The notes beneath the pieces are model-generated. The model was not told the origin of the DNA. It searched no databases and saw nothing but the letters and a program-made list of their open reading frames with translations. Position numbers and translations under genes: made by a program. From Leptospira broomii serovar Hurstbridge str. 5399 (GTDB lineage Bacteria; Spirochaetota; Leptospiria; Leptospirales; Leptospiraceae): a DNA stretch of 64,000 nucleotides. The DNA is taken from positions 62,001-126,000 of the forward strand of contig NZ_AHMO02000011.1 of assembly GCF_000243715.2 (NCBI RefSeq), given 5' to 3'. Positions 1 through 9,814 of the stretch are shown piece after piece (the first letter of the stretch is position 1; every line of letters begins with the position of its first letter).

Positions 1-46
1 TAGAGCCGTTACCGACTGTCAAGGTTTTACGGCATTATGTACCTTG

Positions 47-68
47 TTTCGCTTTGCCTTAAGCGAAA
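47..68. other. Short stem-loop downstream of rpe
   Basis: Eight-base perfect inverted repeat (TTTCGCTT / AAGCGAAA) with a six-base loop. It lies about 30 bases past the rpe stop and may end the long minus-strand operon. There is no clear T-tract on the minus strand, so the terminator role is uncertain. Nothing else is recognisable in bases 1-96. Confidence 0.3.
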
Positions 69-96
69 GCCGATTTTCTATGGGGGCAGTTAGTCC

Positions 97-747
97 TCAG
101 ATACCGGAAGCAAGTTTCTTTAAATTTTTTCCATTATCGTTCGGATGTCCGGACTTAAACAATCCAGCACCTACTACACAAATATCCACTCCGGCCTTTG
201 CGAGCTCTCGAATATTCGAGTCGTTAATGCCCCCGTCTACTTCCAATTCAATTCGGTAAGGAGAGATCAGAGATTTTACTTTCTGAATCTTCTCGATACC
301 CCCCTCGACGAACTTCTGGCCGTAGAAACCGGGTTCAACCGTCATAATCAGCACTAAATCGATATAAGGTAGTAGAGTTTCTAAGGCAGAAACTGGAGTG
401 CCTGGATTTAAGGAAACTCCCACTTTGGGACCATTCTTCCTAATTTCTTGGGCTAGACGAATCGGGAATCTGGTCGTCTCCGCATGAAACGTAATGCAGT
501 AGGGATCCAGTTCGTAGTACTTAGGAACATGATTTTCCGGTTTTTCTACCATTAGATGCACATCTAACGGGATCGAAGTCATGCCCTTTACTTCTTTGGT
601 GATCGCTTCTCCAAAGCTGATTTGGGGTACGAAATTTCCGTCCATCACATCCATATGAATCAAATCGATGTTTTCTTGCCGGAAGGATGGGATCTGGGAG
701 GAAAGCGAAGTTAGTTGTGTCGCTAAGATGGAAGCGGAGATTTTCAA
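97..747 (-). CDS. rpe: Ribulose-phosphate 3-epimerase
   Basis: Interconverts D-ribulose 5-phosphate and D-xylulose 5-phosphate in the pentose phosphate pathway (cytosol). At 216 aa it has the usual family length. The TIM-barrel motifs are visible: HMDVMDG near residue 31 with the metal/catalytic Asp, HLMVEKP near 64, and [10 protein letters not shown] near 137 for phosphate binding. The C-terminal VDGGI and VVGAGLF segments complete the phosphate site. It is the last gene of the minus-strand train and its start overlaps the stop of the PASTA protein gene by four bases, so translational coupling is likely. The identification is secure; only the link to its envelope and DNA-repair neighbours is unexplained. 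Confidence 0.95.
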   Translation of the reverse strand: MKISASILATQLTSLSSQIPSFRQENIDLIHMDVMDGNFVPQISFGEAITKEVKGMTSIPLDVHLMVEKPENHVPKYYELDPYCITFHAETTRFPIRLAQEIRKNGPKVGVSLNPGTPVSALETLLPYIDLVLIMTVEPGFYGQKFVEGGIEKIQKVKSLISPYRIELEVDGGINDSNIRELAKAGVDICVVGAGLFKSGHPNDNGKNLKKLASGI

Positions 748-1745
748 AATTCGTTCTCGTAGTCTTTGGATTTTACTTTCGAGCCGGATTGATCCAATAA
801 GACCAGGGTGACATCGCCTGCCCGATAAAATACAGTCTGGATTTTTTCCCCTTCTTGATACGGGGTTGCAGCGGATAATTCGACTTGTTTCGATTCGTCT
901 TTTTGGTCTTTGAGAATTAATTTATAATTTCCATTGTCTCGGATCTTATATTCAAAGCTTTCATAGCCGCTTTCCACCCGATCTTCCGGTTCGAAATAAA
1001 ATACTTTGAACCGATATTCGGAACCGATCTTTTGCACCGATTCGATTTTTCCGCTTTCGGGGCGAAATTTCGTTTCGACTATATCGGCTTTCGACGGAAT
1101 TCCTGCCCGAGCTAACGTTCGTTGGGCAAACACGAAGGAGTCACCGGGTTTAAAATCCAGAGTCTGCGGCTCACCTTCTTTCTTTTTCGCAGGGGCTTTC
1201 GTGACTAACAGAAAGACTTTCTCCCGTGCAGTTGTATTTTTTCCGGCTTCAGGAATTTGATCTACGACCGTATCCGGAAGTTCACCTTCCTTAGGTTCCA
1301 CATAGGTTACCCCACCTAGTTGAAGAGATACGTAAGTTTCTCCGGATAGGACTTTTTCAAGAGCGTTTTTGGCCGAAGCCAATGTTTGTCCTTTTAATTC
1401 GGGCATAATGAGTCGATCCAATCCGATATTCACCGTTAAGGATACTTTTGATCCGGCCTCTATTTCTCGACCTGGGCGGATGGATTGATAAATAATGATT
1501 CCGTCCGTTTTATCCGGATATCGTTTGGATTCGAGTCGAATCTTCAACTGAAGACGACTTAATTCATTATGCACTTCGTTATAGGACTTCCCGACGACAT
1601 CTGGCATGACAACCAAAGTAGAACTTTTGGTTCGAACAAAAACGACGAGAAAGGCCGCGATAAAAAAAACGACCAAACCGAATGCGATAAAAAATAGATA
1701 ACCTCCGATTGGGAGGTATTTGGAACGGAGTTCTTCCTGAGTCAC
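744..1745 (-). CDS. Membrane-anchored PASTA-domain protein without kinase domain
   Basis: 333 aa. A short cytoplasmic N-terminus is followed by one transmembrane helix (about residues 15-37) and then extracytoplasmic PASTA repeats. The first runs at about 45-108 (begins [13 protein letters not shown]), the second at about 112-182 ([13 protein letters not shown]), and a third, weaker one begins near 195 ([19 protein letters not shown]). The C-terminal ~90 residues look beta-rich and unassigned. PASTA domains in Ser/Thr kinases and penicillin-binding proteins contact peptidoglycan or beta-lactams, but no catalytic domain is present here. A cell-wall sensing or scaffolding role is inference. The gene overlaps fmt and rpe by four bases on each side. 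Confidence 0.8.
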   Translation of the reverse strand: MTQEELRSKYLPIGGYLFFIAFGLVVFFIAAFLVVFVRTKSSTLVVMPDVVGKSYNEVHNELSRLQLKIRLESKRYPDKTDGIIIYQSIRPGREIEAGSKVSLTVNIGLDRLIMPELKGQTLASAKNALEKVLSGETYVSLQLGGVTYVEPKEGELPDTVVDQIPEAGKNTTAREKVFLLVTKAPAKKKEGEPQTLDFKPGDSFVFAQRTLARAGIPSKADIVETKFRPESGKIESVQKIGSEYRFKVFYFEPEDRVESGYESFEYKIRDNGNYKLILKDQKDESKQVELSAATPYQEGEKIQTVFYRAGDVTLVLLDQSGSKVKSKDYENEF

Positions 1746-2686
1746 TGGAACCGATCCTCTTCTGTGATGCGGAAGCCGTTCAGGAAATCCGCCGCGCTCA
1801 TGCGGTTTTTATTCTCCGGTTGGAGAGAAATGATTTCCAAGAATCGACCATCTCCACACTGAAAAAGAAGGCCTTTTCTGTCCATTCGTTTCAATCTCCC
1901 TGGTACGGTAGGCGATTCTAAGATATCAGTCCAAGCAGTTTTGCGTAGAACTAGTCGTTTGTCTCGAAAATTGCAAACCGCTCCGGGATCGGGAGCTAGG
2001 GCGCGAATACGATTATGAACGTCAATTGCAGGAAGAGTAAAATCTAGGATTCGATCCTCCGATTTCAGTTTAGTACAGTAGGTAGCTTTAGAATGATCTT
2101 GCGCAATCGCCGGAAAGCATTCCGATCTATTTTCTTTAAGCAAGGACTTTAAACATTCGATCCCCGTTTGGGTAATCCGGTCCATTAGAGTTCCGGTATC
2201 ATCTTCCATAGAAATCGAAATTTCTTTCTCTTGAATGATATCTCCTTCGTCCATTCCCTCCCCTATATATTGAATACTGATTCCAGTCTTCGAATATCCT
2301 TTCCAAAGGGCGGTTTGCACCGGCGATGCGCCCCGCAATTCAGGTAGAAGCGATCCGTGTAAGTTAATCGATCCGAATTTGGGAAATTGAAATACTTCTT
2401 TCGGAAGGATAGATCCGTAGGCAAAGACTACGTATAGCTCGGCTTGGAATCTGGAAAATTCTCGGACGGCTTTTTCCTTTTCCTTTTTAATCGATTCGAA
2501 TTGAAATACCGGTAATCCTGCGCGTTGAGCGACTTCTTTTACGGGACTTGGACTCGGGGTTTTACTACGACCTTTTGGACGATCGGGGTTTGTTACGACG
2601 AACAGAATTTCGATATGTTGTTCTTCTAAGAGTGAAGAAAGAAGTTTAGCGGAATGTTCCGGTGTGCCGAAAAAAGCGATTTTCAT
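1742..2686 (-). CDS. fmt: Methionyl-tRNA formyltransferase
   Basis: Transfers a formyl group from 10-formyl-THF to Met-tRNAi to start translation. 314 aa, the normal length. The N-terminal Rossmann-like formyltransferase domain begins IAFFGTPEHSAK; the catalytic loop INLHGSLLPELRGASP (about 105-120) holds the conserved His and the SLLP motif, with a downstream Asp in GMDEGDI (near 145). The C-terminal part (about 205-314) fits the tRNA-binding OB-like domain. The start ATG shares a base with the priA stop. The usual partner def is in this window but 55 kb away, so fmt and def are not linked here. Confidence 0.95.
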   Translation of the reverse strand: MKIAFFGTPEHSAKLLSSLLEEQHIEILFVVTNPDRPKGRSKTPSPSPVKEVAQRAGLPVFQFESIKKEKEKAVREFSRFQAELYVVFAYGSILPKEVFQFPKFGSINLHGSLLPELRGASPVQTALWKGYSKTGISIQYIGEGMDEGDIIQEKEISISMEDDTGTLMDRITQTGIECLKSLLKENRSECFPAIAQDHSKATYCTKLKSEDRILDFTLPAIDVHNRIRALAPDPGAVCNFRDKRLVLRKTAWTDILESPTVPGRLKRMDRKGLLFQCGDGRFLEIISLQPENKNRMSAADFLNGFRITEEDRFQ

Positions 2687-4629
2687 CAGACGAGGTCCAC
2701 TGGATTAAAATCCAATTCTAAGTAAACGTTTTTAGGGATTTTTATCGTTCTTACTTCCTCACGCAAGACGTCTCTCCATTTACTCGGAGTAGTCGTTTTG
2801 ATGAGTAAATGATTCCGAAAGTTTTTATCTATCTTATAGAAAGGACAAGGTGCAGGGCCGAGAAGGATTGTGTGGAGGTCAGGAAGATGTCGTTTAATGA
2901 TCGTAGAAGCTGCTTCGATCGCTTTCAGAGAAGCTTGTTCATCCGGCGATCTAGAGAGGATTCGGATAAGTCTTGAATACGGAGGATAGAACAGCTCTTT
3001 TCGAATCGGAAGTTCGGATTCGTAAAATTTTACGTAGTTCTGGTCAATTGCCATGCGAATGATCGGATGGTCAGGCGTATGAGTTTCTATAATGACTTCT
3101 CCGAGTAAATCGGCTCTTCCTGCCCGTCCTGCGACCTGGGTTAAGAGGGAGAAAACTCGCTCTCCAGCCCGGAAATCGGGCAGACCTAATCCAATCCCTG
3201 CATTTAAAACTCCTACCAAAGTAACTCTTCCGGCATCCAATCCTTTTGATATCATTTGAGTTCCGGTTAGTATATCGATTTCTCCATGAACGAGTCTGCC
3301 TATCACATCCGTCAACAAGGACCGATCCTGGATTGAATCTTGATCTAGACGTTCGATCTTGGAGCCGGGAAACGCCTCCAATAAATGTTCCTCCAATTTT
3401 TGGGTACCGGTGCCTAGTAATACTAACTTTTCTCCTCGGATTGCCTCTAGATGCGCCAAAGAATCCGTATAACCGCAAAGGTGGCAAATGACGGATCCTT
3501 TTTTATGAAAGCAGAGATGCGACGTACAGTTGGGGCATGGAACGTACGACTTTTCATTTTCTGAATATAATAAGGGGCTATAGCCTCGCCTATTTAATAG
3601 AAGGATTACTTGTTCCTTCTTGTCTAAACGTTGCTTTATTGCAAAGCCGAGTTCTGAAGTTATGAGTCGTGAGTCTTTCCGATTTTCCACGATCCTCACG
3701 ATAGGCGGTTTTGCATTCCCCGGGCGTTTACTTAGAATCTGTAAACTGATTTTACCTGTGACAGCTAAGTGGTAGACTTCCAAGGCGGGAGTTGCAGAGC
3801 CCAAAACTAAAACAGCCTTGCTCTCCCTGCATCTTTGAAGAGCTACCTGACGAGCATGGTACCTGGGAGAGGAATGCTCTTTAAAAGAACCGTCATGTTC
3901 CTCGTCTATAACGATTAGACCGAGTCTTTGAACAGGGGCGAAGACTGCGGATCGTGTTCCTACCGCGATCCTCTTCTTTCCCAGCATTAAATCCATGTAC
4001 GCTTTAAATCGTTCCGAAACTTTTAATGCGGAATGCAATAGTGCAACTTGTCCGGGAAACACTGCTTCCAGTTTTCGGATAATATGATACGTTAATCCGA
4101 TCTCGGGAACCAGAAGTAAGACACCTTTATCGCTTTTCTTTAATAAATCCCCGATTAAATGTAAATAGATCTCCGTTTTTCCGCTTCCGGTAATTCCGAA
4201 AAGTAGATGAACTGCATCTTTGCCGAAATCGTCTTTAATATTCTCGAATGCTGTCTGCTGCTCGTCGTTTAACGGTAACGGTAGAGACTCAGTTTCTTCT
4301 CGATCGAAGGTAACTTTAGAATGCCTTCTTCCCTTGGGAATCATCTTATGTATGCACTCGCCCAAAGAGGAAAGATACTGTTCCTTCATCCAGTATGCGA
4401 GCTTTATCTGCTCGTCCGTGATGATAGGAATCTTATCGATGATTTTTTCGATCGGAAGAACCTTGTAGTTAGGCTCGTTGGAATGGACTGATATGACGAT
4501 GCCCTCTTCTTTCCGACCTCTCAATTGCGCTCTAACTCGCACTCCGATAGGCGTTTCCGGGGGAACTTCGTAAGTGAAGGTGTCTTCTTGGATAGGAAGG
4601 TCAAAGGCGATTTCGGCGTAACGAATCAA
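2686..4629 (-). CDS. priA: Primosomal replication-restart helicase PriA, lacking one zinc site
   Basis: 647 aa superfamily 2 helicase that reloads the replicative helicase at stalled forks. The order is: N-terminal 3'-DNA-binding domain (about 1-105), Walker A GITGSGKT (145-152), Walker B DEEH (242-245), helicase lobe 2 with LLLNRRGY (344-351), cysteine region, GLGTGTQ-like segment (GTGTQ near 407), and C-terminal domain. E. coli PriA has four CxxC pairs binding two zincs. Here only the middle pairs are present (C365/C368 and C382/C385), plus C373. The first pair position reads S-E-N-E and the last is absent, so one zinc site is missing. The start overlaps the upstream gene by four bases (ATGA type). 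Confidence 0.93.
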   Translation of the reverse strand: MIRYAEIAFDLPIQEDTFTYEVPPETPIGVRVRAQLRGRKEEGIVISVHSNEPNYKVLPIEKIIDKIPIITDEQIKLAYWMKEQYLSSLGECIHKMIPKGRRHSKVTFDREETESLPLPLNDEQQTAFENIKDDFGKDAVHLLFGITGSGKTEIYLHLIGDLLKKSDKGVLLLVPEIGLTYHIIRKLEAVFPGQVALLHSALKVSERFKAYMDLMLGKKRIAVGTRSAVFAPVQRLGLIVIDEEHDGSFKEHSSPRYHARQVALQRCRESKAVLVLGSATPALEVYHLAVTGKISLQILSKRPGNAKPPIVRIVENRKDSRLITSELGFAIKQRLDKKEQVILLLNRRGYSPLLYSENEKSYVPCPNCTSHLCFHKKGSVICHLCGYTDSLAHLEAIRGEKLVLLGTGTQKLEEHLLEAFPGSKIERLDQDSIQDRSLLTDVIGRLVHGEIDILTGTQMISKGLDAGRVTLVGVLNAGIGLGLPDFRAGERVFSLLTQVAGRAGRADLLGEVIIETHTPDHPIIRMAIDQNYVKFYESELPIRKELFYPPYSRLIRILSRSPDEQASLKAIEAASTIIKRHLPDLHTILLGPAPCPFYKIDKNFRNHLLIKTTTPSKWRDVLREEVRTIKIPKNVYLELDFNPVDLV

Positions 4630-5474
4630 ATCCGATCCTTAACCTCTTGGTGAAATAGATTCAATTGCGAAAGAACGCTTTCTTTCACTTCGATTTCTTT
4701 TTTCTTCGCCTCCAGGAACTCCGAACTATTCGGCGAAGCTTCTTTTCTTTTTTGTTCCGACGAAAGAATCGCTTCAGGAGAACGTAATATAACCATGGGA
4801 ATTCCCGGTTCGAACTCTACCGTCTTTCCAAGAAGCTTAGCTGCCTCTTCTTTCCCGAATGCCAACGTGGCCGCCGCGCCGAGCAATATAATACCTTTAA
4901 TTCCTTCTTTTTGAACGGTTTCCTTTACATGAACTCGGCAATTTTCGACTCGTCGTTTCCAATCGAGTTCGCTCGACCGATCCTGAGAAAAAAGGCAGGC
5001 CGGATATTCTTGATAATAGAATTCCCGCATTGAAAATCCGAATTCCTTTTGGATCATCCGATCGAATAAATTCTCCGCTTCCGGCGTTCTGAAAATTCTT
5101 TGGGGTGAAGTCTTGGCATACGAGGGCTTGTTCGGCTGAAATTCTCCGGTATAATGAAGAACTAAAACTTTCTTTCTGCCGCGAACGATAAAATGCCGAA
5201 CGGCGCTTAAGCGCTCCGGGCACAGTTTGCAGGAAAAATTCCTATCCTGTTCTTTCGGAGGTATTCTAACTTGAACTCCACGGGTTTGAGTTGGGACCCC
5301 TGATTCGGTCGATGTGTATCCAAAATTCCAATTTTCTTTCCAAACCAATTCCATTGTTTGAGGATCGGGTTCTCCTCGTTTTCGAAAAATCGGGAAATCC
5401 TCCTTCTTTATTAGAAATCTAAGGTCTTGTAGGATACTCTTCAATTCCTGAAGAAGAGTCGGTTGGCTAGTCAT
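4626..5474 (-). CDS. Uracil-DNA glycosylase-fold protein with degenerate catalytic motifs
   Basis: 282 aa from the ATG at 5474, chosen because GGAGG lies six bases upstream and the ATG overlaps the ntrX stop by eight bases; a further in-frame start upstream (5498) would only add eight residues. The C-terminal half resembles family 4/5 uracil-DNA glycosylases. It has a CxxC (C82/C85) and a later pair C160 and C179, spaced as in Fe-S cluster UDGs, and an ILLGAAA segment (196-202) like the core strand. The usual GEAPG loop is replaced by HYTGEFQP (107-114), and the HPS motif by RSPEAIL (231-237) with no His. It may be a non-glycosylase DNA-binding relative. Its priA neighbourhood is compatible with a DNA-repair role, which remains inference. 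Confidence 0.65.
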   Translation of the reverse strand: MTSQPTLLQELKSILQDLRFLIKKEDFPIFRKRGEPDPQTMELVWKENWNFGYTSTESGVPTQTRGVQVRIPPKEQDRNFSCKLCPERLSAVRHFIVRGRKKVLVLHYTGEFQPNKPSYAKTSPQRIFRTPEAENLFDRMIQKEFGFSMREFYYQEYPACLFSQDRSSELDWKRRVENCRVHVKETVQKEGIKGIILLGAAATLAFGKEEAAKLLGKTVEFEPGIPMVILRSPEAILSSEQKRKEASPNSSEFLEAKKKEIEVKESVLSQLNLFHQEVKDRI

Positions 5475-6810
5475 GGATATCCTCCGCTTGGATCCCAAGG
5501 GATTTCATTTTGCGGTAAAGATGCGACCTTTCTATTCCGAGAGTCTTGGAGGTCTTTGAGACGTTACCTTCGTTCATCTGCAAAGTTTTAACTATGTATT
5601 GCCTTTCAAATTCTTCCTTAGCTCTTTTGAAATCCCCTTTTTCGACCAGGTCGTTCGCCTTTAGGAAACCAGTCAGCGAATCTTTGACATCTTGGGATCG
5701 AATCGTATCTCCTACGGTCATAATGCAGAGACGTTCGACGACGTTTTTCAATTCTCTGATATTACCCGGCCAGAAATGATTCTCAAGAATTGAAATTGCC
5801 TCATTCTCAATTTTTTTAGGAGATAAATTATTCTCCGTTAAGGTGAGCGCGACGTAATAGTCGACAAGTAACGGGATATCGGATTTGCGATCTCGCAACG
5901 GGGGAATCACGATAGGAATTACGTTCAATCGATAGTAAAGGTCTTCACGAAACTTTCCTTCCTTGATCGCTTCTTCAACGGGTATATTAGTCGCGGCAAT
6001 AATTCGAACGTCCACAGAAATTGTCTCCGTACTTCCCAGTTTTTCGAATCGCTGCTCTTGGAGAATTCTAAGAACCTTTGCTTGCGTGGATAAAGACATA
6101 TCACAGATTTCGTCTAAGAATAAGGTTCCTCCGTTAGCGGCTTCGAATTTCCCGATTCTCGATTCGGTGGCTCCGGTAAAAGCTCCTTTCACATATCCGA
6201 ACAATTCGGATTCGATTAGTTCTTCGGGAATAGCCGCGCAGTTTACTTCAACATATGCCAGATCTCTTCGTTTGGAGTTTTTGAATATAGTTCTTGCGAC
6301 CAATTCTTTGCCCGTTCCGTTTTCTCCATAGATGAAAACGCGAGCATTCGTAGCTGCAGCCTGTGCTATTGCAAATTTCACCTTTTGTATTGCCGGAGAA
6401 CTTCCTAAAATTTCATCATATTCCAGTTTCACTTCCGGAATTTCGACTCTTCCTTGGCCTACAATCGCTCCTTCTACGGCTTCCAATACCTTATTTATCG
6501 ACAGCGGTTTTTCAAGGAAATCGACAGCCCCTTTCTTTGTCGCTTGTACGGCAAGTTCGATCGTTCCATGACCCGAAATCATTAAAACGGGCAATGTGGG
6601 ATACATTTTCTTGCATTCGTCCAAAAGTGTAAGCCCATCTTCTTTTCCTAACCATACGTCTAAAAGTACAAGACCAGGCCGTTCGGATTTAAGTTGTTTC
6701 AAAAAAGATCTACCGTTCGCGAAATGTTCGACTTCGTAGTGCTCGTCCTCCAAGATATCCTTGAGGGATTTTCGGATTTCGAGTTCGTCGTCTACGATGA
6801 AAATTTTCAT
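5467..6810 (-). CDS. ntrX: NtrX-type sigma-54-dependent response regulator
   Basis: 447 aa. Receiver domain (1-120) with acidic pair DD at 7-8, phospho-acceptor D51 in VLLDVW, and the later Lys in LEKP. AAA+ sigma-54 interaction domain (about 135-370) with Walker A GENGTGKE, the sigma-54 contact loop GAFTGA, Walker B LFLDEI, and the arginine-rich lobe LYYRLNV. A Fis-type helix-turn-helix closes the protein (NVSKTSKTLGIERSHLYRKM). It activates sigma-54 promoters when phosphorylated, presumably by the adjacent NtrY-like kinase (six-base gap). rpoN is in the same train. The target genes cannot be seen from this window. Confidence 0.93.
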   Translation of the reverse strand: MKIFIVDDELEIRKSLKDILEDEHYEVEHFANGRSFLKQLKSERPGLVLLDVWLGKEDGLTLLDECKKMYPTLPVLMISGHGTIELAVQATKKGAVDFLEKPLSINKVLEAVEGAIVGQGRVEIPEVKLEYDEILGSSPAIQKVKFAIAQAAATNARVFIYGENGTGKELVARTIFKNSKRRDLAYVEVNCAAIPEELIESELFGYVKGAFTGATESRIGKFEAANGGTLFLDEICDMSLSTQAKVLRILQEQRFEKLGSTETISVDVRIIAATNIPVEEAIKEGKFREDLYYRLNVIPIVIPPLRDRKSDIPLLVDYYVALTLTENNLSPKKIENEAISILENHFWPGNIRELKNVVERLCIMTVGDTIRSQDVKDSLTGFLKANDLVEKGDFKRAKEEFERQYIVKTLQMNEGNVSKTSKTLGIERSHLYRKMKSLGIQAEDIHD

Positions 6811-6816
6811 ACTGGC

Positions 6817-8610
6817 TTAAGCAACAGGGAGTTCGATTCGAAATTTACAACCGCCCAGTTCGGATAAATCTACTGAGATATGACCGCTATGGTCAATCAC
6901 TGTTTTTTGAACTATCGCGAGCCCTATTCCAGACGTATGTTCGTCCTTTGTCGAATAATATGGTTCGAATACTTTGGCTCGGTATTCACTCGGTATTCCC
7001 GTTCCGTTATCCTCCATCGTTAATACGACAGACTTTCGCATGATTCTTCTTTCGAGTCTGGTCGATACGCGAATTCTTCCTGCATTGGCTCCTAGTTCGC
7101 CTTTCGATTTCTTTCTCTCGATTGCCTCTACGGCATTCTTAAAGAGGTTATTCATTACCCCTAAAAACAGCTTTTTATCCAAAAATATTTCAGGTAAATT
7201 CTTAGATAGATTCAATTCTATTTGAATTCCCGGAGTATGCTCGTATAATTTTTCGCTCTCCAATATGATGGGTTCCAAATTCTGATTGATCAGTCTCGGC
7301 GCAGGCATCCTGGCGAATTCTGAGAATTCGTTTACTAAATGTTGTAGTATCTTCACTTGGCCGACGATTGTCTCGGTTCCTTTGTTTACGATTTCATGAA
7401 ACGGTAACGGAACACTGGAATCCAATTTTCTCCTGATTCGTTCGGCTGAGAGTTGAATGGGAGTCAACGGATTCTTAATTTCGTGGGCCATTCTTTGGGC
7501 GACTTCTTTCCAGGCGGCTACCCTTTGGATATGCATCAATTCTCGATTTTTGGACTTTAAGTCCTTAACCATTTGATTAAAGGATTCCACTAATGCCCCT
7601 ATCTCTCCTCCCTCCGTTAAAGGAAGATTAATATCGGTATCTCCCAGAGAGACTTTTTGGGTGGCGTTTGCTAAGTCGATAATCGGACGGGAAATTTTTC
7701 GGGCGAAAACTAAAGAGAAAAAAATCGAAAGAAGAAACACTACGATGATCATAAGGCTAATCGTAATTCTGAGTTCGTACGGAAGTTTTTCTTTTGCAAG
7801 ATCCGCCTTATGATAATTCTTTCTTGTGTTTAAAATCGAATATGCTTTTTCCTCTTCTCCGACAAAGATTCTTTTTCCGATAAGAAGATATTTTGAAGGA
7901 TCCGGAGACGGAACTTTTAGAAAATAATACGAGTGCGCCGGGCTTACGGAAAGATTCTCAAGAATGGATTCTCCATTGAGAGGTAGGAATCCGGAACGGT
8001 CAGGAGGTAACCTGAGCGAACGGTTTTCGATAATAGGAGTTTCACGCTCGTACCATCCTATATAATAGCCGGGGTTTGAAATTAGATTCAATTCATGGGC
8101 ACGCAAAGTGAGAAGATTGGTGTTTGTATTTTCCTTTTTTACTAGATTTTGAAGCAGATGGGCCTTGATCAGTAGGTCCTTACGATCTTCCTGATATTCC
8201 TTCGTAATGAAATAATCTCCGGCATCCAAGGCCTGACCGATATCCAGCCCGTAAAATCCTTCGAATAGACGACTCGTAACGTTCGAGGAAAGGAAGAATA
8301 CCGGAATGGACGGAAGCATCGCCACAAATAGAAAGGCTAAAGACAATCGATATCGAATTGAACTTCTCAATCTACCGGTTTCTAAATTTCTCTTATTCCT
8401 ATATAAGTATGAAATTGCGAGAGCGAGAGCGAATAGAGGAATAGTGTAATAGATATACACTAACACTCGATCCACGAATGTAGATTCATCGGATCGTCGA
8501 AAATGAAGCAGTTCGGCTAAAATTATCGCAACTACGATGACGCCGCACAGGATAAAGAGATCGCGCAGATAGTAGCGATTTTCCTCATTCCTAAAAGGAA
8601 AAAGGTTCAT
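6817..8610 (-). CDS. ntrY: NtrY-like membrane sensor histidine kinase
   Basis: 597 aa inner-membrane kinase. Three hydrophobic segments lie near the N-terminus (about 15-37, 50-66, 85-108), followed by a periplasmic region (about 110-275), another membrane helix (about 280-303), a HAMP segment (ARKISRPIIDLANAT), and a HisKA domain with H-box AHEIKNPLTPIQLSAER typical of NtrY. The HATPase has N-box NLFKNAVEA, DNGTGIP, and GIGLAIV. It is paired with the NtrX-type regulator downstream. The start overlaps the HPr stop by four bases, so HPr and this kinase are translationally coupled. The signal it senses is unknown. Confidence 0.92.
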   Translation of the reverse strand: MNLFPFRNEENRYYLRDLFILCGVIVVAIILAELLHFRRSDESTFVDRVLVYIYYTIPLFALALAISYLYRNKRNLETGRLRSSIRYRLSLAFLFVAMLPSIPVFFLSSNVTSRLFEGFYGLDIGQALDAGDYFITKEYQEDRKDLLIKAHLLQNLVKKENTNTNLLTLRAHELNLISNPGYYIGWYERETPIIENRSLRLPPDRSGFLPLNGESILENLSVSPAHSYYFLKVPSPDPSKYLLIGKRIFVGEEEKAYSILNTRKNYHKADLAKEKLPYELRITISLMIIVVFLLSIFFSLVFARKISRPIIDLANATQKVSLGDTDINLPLTEGGEIGALVESFNQMVKDLKSKNRELMHIQRVAAWKEVAQRMAHEIKNPLTPIQLSAERIRRKLDSSVPLPFHEIVNKGTETIVGQVKILQHLVNEFSEFARMPAPRLINQNLEPIILESEKLYEHTPGIQIELNLSKNLPEIFLDKKLFLGVMNNLFKNAVEAIERKKSKGELGANAGRIRVSTRLERRIMRKSVVLTMEDNGTGIPSEYRAKVFEPYYSTKDEHTSGIGLAIVQKTVIDHSGHISVDLSELGGCKFRIELPVA

Positions 8611-8847
8611 ATCGCAAAATCATCGGCCACAAGTCTGGCTAGAGCGTCGATCGCCTCTCCTTCTTTTTCCCCCGTAGCCTTGATGGAAAATTCTTGCCCG
8701 GGCGCTAACGCCAACATCATCAATCCCATGATACTCTTTCCGTTAACTTCAACGCCTTCTTTAGAAACCAAAACTTCGCAGGGAAATTTTGACGCACAAT
8801 TTACGAAGACGGAGGCAGGGCGCGCATGCATGCCCGTGCTATTTTCA

Positions 8848-8873
<26 letters not shown>
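8607..8873 (-). CDS. ptsH: HPr-type phosphocarrier protein
   Basis: 88 aa, standard HPr length. It has both phosphorylation sites: the catalytic His in GMHARPAS (H16, equivalent to His15) and the regulatory Ser in NGKSIMGLM (S47, equivalent to Ser46), which is the HprK target. Start is TTG at 8873 with AAGGTAAAG just upstream; the start lies inside the end of hprK (26-base overlap). No PTS EII or EI gene is in the window. With HprK and a two-component system beside it, the pair probably acts as a regulatory switch rather than in sugar uptake; this is inferred from context. Confidence 0.93.
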
Positions 8874-9810
<937 letters not shown>

Positions 9811-9814
9811 CGAC

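Noticed and set aside
3071..3487. Long antisense-frame reading frames such as the one inside priA and those inside cusA and the carboxylase gene
   Set aside because: They overlap clearly coding sequence in another frame, have no ribosome sites or recognisable motifs, and reflect codon bias.
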